NCBI GenBank assembly: GCA_937877465.1
Contig: CALFIT010000068.1
Coordinates: forward strand, 1-10,048
From: an uncultured Bacteroidales bacterium
GTDB lineage: Bacteria; Bacteroidota; Bacteroidia; Bacteroidales; F082
DNA: 10,048 nucleotides
Direction of reading: 5' to 3'
In this document: piece by piece, positions 7,231-10,048 of the stretch
How positions within the stretch are numbered: the first letter of the stretch is position 1
Layout: each line of letters begins with the position of its first letter
The notes under the pieces: model-generated
What the model saw: only the letters and a program-made list of their open reading frames with translations
Told to the model about the DNA's origin: nothing
The model's database searches: none
Program-made: the position numbers and the translations under genes

Positions 7231-8126
7231 TATCGCTTCATCGGCTCGAAACCCTTGCCATACGCCCCCATCACGGTGTTCAGCGTCATGAAGGCCTTGG
7301 GGTCTTCTTCTTTCACGATGCGCAGCACCTGTTGCGACTCGCGCTTGTGGGCCACCACCATCAGAATGGGACCCTCGTGCTTGGTGTACCATCCGGTTCC
7401 GTTGATCATGGTAACGCCACGCATCATCTCCGTCGAGATGCGGTCGGCCACCGCCTCGGGCTTCGAGGTGAAGATGAAGGCTTGCACGGTTTGCTTGTTG
7501 CCCGTCAGCACCAGGTCGACGCAATAGCTGTTCACGCCCAGCACGACGCAGCTATAGATGAAGTCCTCAATCGTGTTGCCCACGATGAAGCCGCAGGCCA
7601 GGATGATGATATTACTAATAAGGAGTACGCGCCCCTGCGAGACGTTGACGTATTTGCACACCATCATGGCGATGATGTCGGTGCCGCCTGTGCTGCCCCC
7701 TTGGGTGAAAGCCAAGCCGATGCTCGCGCCCGCCAAGCCGCCGCCGATGACGGCAGCAAGGAAGTGGTCGGTGACGAAAGGCTGCATCTCGCCCGCCATC
7801 ATCGGGTCGGTGATGAAATGCTGCAACAGCGACATGAACAGCGAGGCCATCACGATGGAATAGGCCGTCTTGATGCCGAAGCCCACGCCAATGATCTTCA
7901 AGGCGATGAGCAGCAGCACCGCATTGATGACGAAGACGCTGATACCCGTGGAAATGGCGCCATCAGTACCCCAATAGATCAAGGCCGCGATGCCATTCAC
8001 GCCGCCGCCCATCAGGTGATTCGGGATGAGGAAGGCCGTCCAGCCCAAGCACATGGCGAACAACGCCAAGGTGATGACGGCGTAACGCTTCACCTCAGTC
8101 AGGACTTGTTTTTTGGATGCTTTCAT
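7230..8126 (-). CDS. YitT family membrane protein (DUF161 + DUF2179)
   Basis: A 298-residue inner-membrane protein. The first ~205 residues hold about five or six hydrophobic helices (for example 14-34, 60-82, 86-103, 121-140, 166-183) and carry the family motif GGSTGGTDIIAMM (143-155) plus the glycine-rich HLMGGGVNGIA (37-47). Residues about 210-298 form the soluble DUF2179 domain, ending NTVMGAYGKGFEPMKR. Family members are widespread in Firmicutes and Bacteroidota, but no molecular function is established; transport is often suggested and cannot be confirmed here. The start chosen is the ATG complementary to 8124-8126 (MKASKKQVLTE). The frame stays open to an ATG at 8219, but that would include the promoter region and add 31 residues unlike the family. 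The gene converges on the peptidases through a shared terminator and is divergent from the sigma factor gene. Confidence 0.9.
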   Translation of the reverse strand: MKASKKQVLTEVKRYAVITLALFAMCLGWTAFLIPNHLMGGGVNGIAALIYWGTDGAISTGISVFVINAVLLLIALKIIGVGFGIKTAYSIVMASLFMSLLQHFITDPMMAGEMQPFVTDHFLAAVIGGGLAGASIGLAFTQGGSTGGTDIIAMMVCKYVNVSQGRVLLISNIIILACGFIVGNTIEDFIYSCVVLGVNSYCVDLVLTGNKQTVQAFIFTSKPEAVADRISTEMMRGVTMINGTGWYTKHEGPILMVVAHKRESQQVLRIVKEEDPKAFMTLNTVMGAYGKGFEPMKR

Positions 8127-8146
8127 AAACAAACAGTTTGATGGGG

Positions 8147-8181
8147 CAAAAGTACTATATTTTATCGATTTGGTCGCCAAA
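8147..8181 (-). promoter_or_regulatory. Predicted promoter of the yitT-type gene
   Basis: On the minus strand, TACTTTTG (complement of 8147-8154) matches TAnnTTTG exactly, and TTTG (complement of 8178-8181) lies 23 bases upstream of it, 2-4 bases longer than the usual spacer. A start near 8143 would give a leader of about 17 bases before the ATG at 8126. Confidence 0.6.
8169..8181. promoter_or_regulatory. 13-base palindrome centred between divergent promoters
   Basis: TTTGG-TCG-CCAAA is a perfect 5+5 dyad centred on base 8175. Each arm contains the TTTG that could act as the -33 element of one of the two divergent promoters. The -7 elements, at 8147-8154 and 8196-8203, are exactly equidistant from the centre. 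It may be merely shared promoter sequence, or a regulator-binding operator. Confidence 0.5.
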
Positions 8182-8203
8182 ACCGCTTCTTTCCTTATTT
8201 TTG
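8169..8203 (+). promoter_or_regulatory. Predicted promoter of the ECF sigma operon
   Basis: TATTTTTG at 8196-8203 matches TAnnTTTG exactly. TTTG at 8169-8172 is 23 bases upstream, a slightly long spacer. Transcription would start near 8207, only about 6 bases before ATG 8213, so the sigma factor mRNA would be nearly leaderless if that start codon is right. Confidence 0.55.
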
Positions 8204-8212
8204 TTGCGCTCC

Positions 8213-8719
8213 ATGTCACAAAACGACGCTCTCATTCGTCTTGTGAATGTAATCGTTCCCCAAATAGACCCCGGATTTGAAACGACATATCGAAGCTACT
8301 ACCCGAAACTGTTCAGGATTGCGGCCAAGATGCTGCAAGACCCAGAGGGCGCAAAGGATGTCGTGCAAGACGTGTTCACGGCGTATTATTTCGCCATGAA
8401 CAACGAAAAAGTCATCCGCGACGCGAAAAACTGGCTCGTCAGGAGTACCATTAATAAAGGCATCGACTACAAACGGAAAACGGCAAAGACCGTCGCGATG
8501 GAAAGCCCGCCGCCCGACTATGCCGAATCGCTCAACGACGAGACCCCTGACATCCTCAATGCCATAGCGCATCTCAACCCAAAGGAACAAACGCTCGTCG
8601 TGCTCTACAGCGAGGGATATTCCTACAAGGAAATCGCGGAAATGACAGGGCGCAACTTCGTTTCCATCGGGAAATCCTTATCAAGAACCTTGGACAAAAT
8701 CAAAAAGCAATTGCTATGA
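8213..8719 (+). CDS. ECF-type RNA polymerase sigma factor (sigma-70 family)
   Basis: A 168-residue group 4 sigma factor. Region 2 covers about 21-88 (FETTYRSYYPKLFRIAAKML, then DVVQDVF at 49-55, the core-polymerase and -10 recognition part). Region 4 covers about 113-166 (LNPKEQTLVVLYSEGYSYKE, with the helix-turn-helix at about 136-160, for -35 recognition). A short variable linker separates them and no extra domain is present. The start is ATG 8213; the frame stays open to ATG 8138, but that would add 25 residues across the predicted promoter. The anti-sigma gene overlaps the stop by the ATGA tetranucleotide, implying translational coupling and matched stoichiometry. The first 20 residues (MSQNDALIRL...) are not part of region 2. 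The target promoters are unknown; autoregulation is common in such pairs and is inferred here only from arrangement. Confidence 0.93.
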   Translation: MSQNDALIRLVNVIVPQIDPGFETTYRSYYPKLFRIAAKMLQDPEGAKDVVQDVFTAYYFAMNNEKVIRDAKNWLVRSTINKGIDYKRKTAKTVAMESPPPDYAESLNDETPDILNAIAHLNPKEQTLVVLYSEGYSYKEIAEMTGRNFVSIGKSLSRTLDKIKKQLL

Positions 8720-9168
8720 AACACTTGAATGACAGAACGATACAAAGCTATATCGACAATGAATTGCCGGAAAGCGAAAGAAAGAAGGTTGAAATGCACC
8801 TTGCAGCATGTCCATCGTGCAGGCAAAGGGTTGAGTCGCAACGCGCTTTCTCCGAAAAAACGAAAAAATCGCTGGACACTTTGGCCCCCGACGACCTCAC
8901 CGTGCCAGAGTTCAGTTTCGGAAGGGCGACAAGGCCAGAAGTACACGTTACCCGAATTGCCTTGATCTCTTCTTTGGCAACGGCGTGTGCCATCGCGCTT
9001 ATCGTTGTGGTTGTCAACCTTTTGCCGAAGCCCCAACCCAAGCCAGCCGATTTCATCTTCGACTATTACACCGTCGAGGATTACGACGCCAACAAGCCTT
9101 TCGCCGAGCAGGAATTTGCCGAGTTCAAAATGCGCACACAAGCAGAAGAAACAAACACAAACCTCTAA
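8716..9168 (+). CDS. Transmembrane zinc-finger anti-sigma factor
   Basis: A 150-residue single-pass inner-membrane protein expected to hold the preceding sigma factor inactive. The cytoplasmic N-terminus has the zf-HC2/ZAS motif: His28, Cys32 and Cys35 in MHLAACPSCR, preceded by IQSYIDNELPESERKKVE, the typical first helices. One hydrophobic helix spans about 81-103 (IALISSLATACAIALIVVVV). The remaining ~47 residues are acidic, aromatic-rich and presumably periplasmic (FIFDYYTVEDYDANKPFAEQ), with no recognisable sensor domain. The start ATG at 8716 overlaps the sigma stop TGA (8717-8719). The next gene follows after 11 bases. Release of sigma by regulated proteolysis or by a zinc/redox change at the HCC site is known for related proteins but cannot be determined here. 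Confidence 0.9.
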   Translation: MKHLNDRTIQSYIDNELPESERKKVEMHLAACPSCRQRVESQRAFSEKTKKSLDTLAPDDLTVPEFSFGRATRPEVHVTRIALISSLATACAIALIVVVVNLLPKPQPKPADFIFDYYTVEDYDANKPFAEQEFAEFKMRTQAEETNTNL

Positions 9169-9179
9169 ATACCAAAGTC

Positions 9180-10048
9180 ATGAAAAAGTTATTGTTCATT
9201 ATTGTCTTAGCCATCGCGACTTGCTTTCAAGTTGACGCACAAGTGATTACACTCGTTCCCGACGAAACCTACGGCGCAGGAAACGACTGGGACAAAATCT
9301 TCGACACCTATTACGACACCTTGGACGGTCGTCCCTACGGACTGCGGAAGCAACTCGTTGTTTTCGACGACGGCAAGGCCATCGTAAGCCATGCCACCAA
9401 AAACCGGTATTCCCTTTTCGATTCAAACGGCAAGTTCCTGCAAGACATCGCCTTGCATTTTGCCGACAAAAGCAAGAAGCCGCGCAACCTCCAGCCCGTG
9501 GATGGCAAGTTGGGCGACTTGTATTTCACTCAGGCCAACAACATGGGCGACATTTACCTGTTTGACGACAACGGACTGATTACAAAAGAACTCAAAATCA
9601 AGTATTTGGCAAAGGAAATGTTGGCATTGGACGACCACCATATCGCCATCATTGGAGGCACGTCGTGGAGCAAAAAATGGAGAAGTCTTGTATCCATTTT
9701 GGACACAAAAACGGGCAAGGAGAAAATCCTTTGCGACGTCTTCGAGAACACAGACCCCGACCTCAAAAGCAAAAACTACTTCATTTACACGGCAAGTTGG
9801 AGGGAAGACATGAAAGGTGAGTGGCAAATCGCGAAAGCCAACGGCAAGCTCATTGTTTCCAACCCCATCGACGGACTGGTGAGAACCTACGACTTCAGCG
9901 GCAACAAGATTTCGGAAAAACTTTTGGACTGGGAGCCGCAAACCCTGTCCGTTGACGAGCAGATTGCCTTGCAAAACGCCCGAATCAAAGACCTGAAAGA
10001 CAGGTTGCCACAAGTGACCGATGAACGAATGATTCCAAAATACAACGA
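9180..10048 (+). CDS. Exported beta-propeller-like protein, 3' end missing
   Basis: The frame runs open from ATG 9180 to the window end (289 complete codons), so the gene continues beyond it. Residues 1-20 form a signal peptide, probably cut at VDA|QV. Cys15 is preceded by IAT, a poor lipobox, so it is probably not a lipoprotein. The mature part shows at least four loosely repeated beta units of the form 'D-G-x-h-h-S ... Y-x-h-F-D-x-x-G-K': around 59-90 (VVFDDGKAIVS, YSLFDSNGKFLQDI), 108-140 (IYLFDDNGLITKELKI), 149-184 (HIAIIGGT, SILDTKTGKEKI) and 216-249 (ANGKLIVSNP, RTYDFSGNKISEKLL). This pattern fits six-bladed or NHL-type propellers common in Bacteroidota. Being third in the sigma/anti-sigma operon, 11 bases after it, it may be an envelope sensor or an effector of that pathway; this is inference and the protein has no assigned function that I recognise. 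Confidence 0.78.
   Translation, partial: MKKLLFIIVLAIATCFQVDAQVITLVPDETYGAGNDWDKIFDTYYDTLDGRPYGLRKQLVVFDDGKAIVSHATKNRYSLFDSNGKFLQDIALHFADKSKKPRNLQPVDGKLGDLYFTQANNMGDIYLFDDNGLITKELKIKYLAKEMLALDDHHIAIIGGTSWSKKWRSLVSILDTKTGKEKILCDVFENTDPDLKSKNYFIYTASWREDMKGEWQIAKANGKLIVSNPIDGLVRTYDFSGNKISEKLLDWEPQTLSVDEQIALQNARIKDLKDRLPQVTDERMIPKYN

Noticed and set aside
6742..7527. A 261-residue plus-strand frame spanning the end of the second C1B gene and the terminator
   Set aside because: It reads out of frame through a real gene, then through the perfect terminator hairpin, then antisense to the yitT-type gene.
9180..9239. Lipoprotein signal on the propeller protein (Cys15)
   Set aside because: The residues before the Cys (IAT) give Thr at -1, which does not fit the usual lipobox, whereas VDA|QV fits ordinary signal peptidase I cleavage.
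1..10048. CRISPR arrays, tRNA genes, insertion sequences or prophage genes
   Set aside because: No regularly spaced direct repeats, cloverleaf-like sequences, transposase or integrase motifs were seen in any gap or frame.

Overview
The window looks like a chromosomal segment of a Bacteroidales-type member of the Bacteroidota. The evidence is a C-terminal type IX secretion (T9SS) sorting domain on a large protease, signal peptides followed by glutamine at +1, no Shine-Dalgarno sequences, and promoters fitting the Bacteroides consensus (TTTG at -33, TAnnTTTG at -7). The DNA is GC-rich at third codon positions, which produces many long but spurious ORFs in other frames. I see no tRNA, rRNA, CRISPR array, insertion sequence or integrase, and no gene-free stretch longer than about 100 bases.

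Layout. (1) 2-1871, plus strand: the 3' part of a secreted-type alpha/beta-hydrolase (esterase) with a C-terminal beta-sandwich, followed 10 bases later by 5-formyltetrahydrofolate cyclo-ligase. (2) 1970-7177, plus strand: three cysteine peptidase genes in a row. The first is a 925-residue C10 (streptopain/PrtT-like) protease with propeptide, FN3-type domains and a T9SS sorting domain. The next two are tandem paralogues of the C1B (PepC/bleomycin hydrolase) type, unusual in carrying signal peptides. The second paralogue also has its own consensus promoter. (3) 7191-7230: a perfect 17-bp hairpin that can terminate transcription in both directions. (4) 7230-8126, minus strand: a YitT-type membrane protein (DUF161 + DUF2179). 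(5) 8213-10048, plus strand: an ECF sigma factor, a zinc-finger transmembrane anti-sigma factor overlapping it by 4 bases, and a secreted beta-propeller-like protein running off the window.

How the genes may work together (inference): the C10 enzyme would be exported to the cell surface by T9SS as a protein-degrading endopeptidase. The two C1B enzymes lack a sorting domain and would stay in the periplasm, trimming the resulting peptides. Sigma, anti-sigma and the exported third gene form a compact envelope-signalling operon. Its promoter is the exact mirror image of the yitT promoter around a 13-base palindrome, the most distinctive regulatory structure here. I do not see a wholly new system. 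The best leads are the symmetric divergent promoter, the secreted peptidase trio, and the CWC active-site motif shared by the paralogues.
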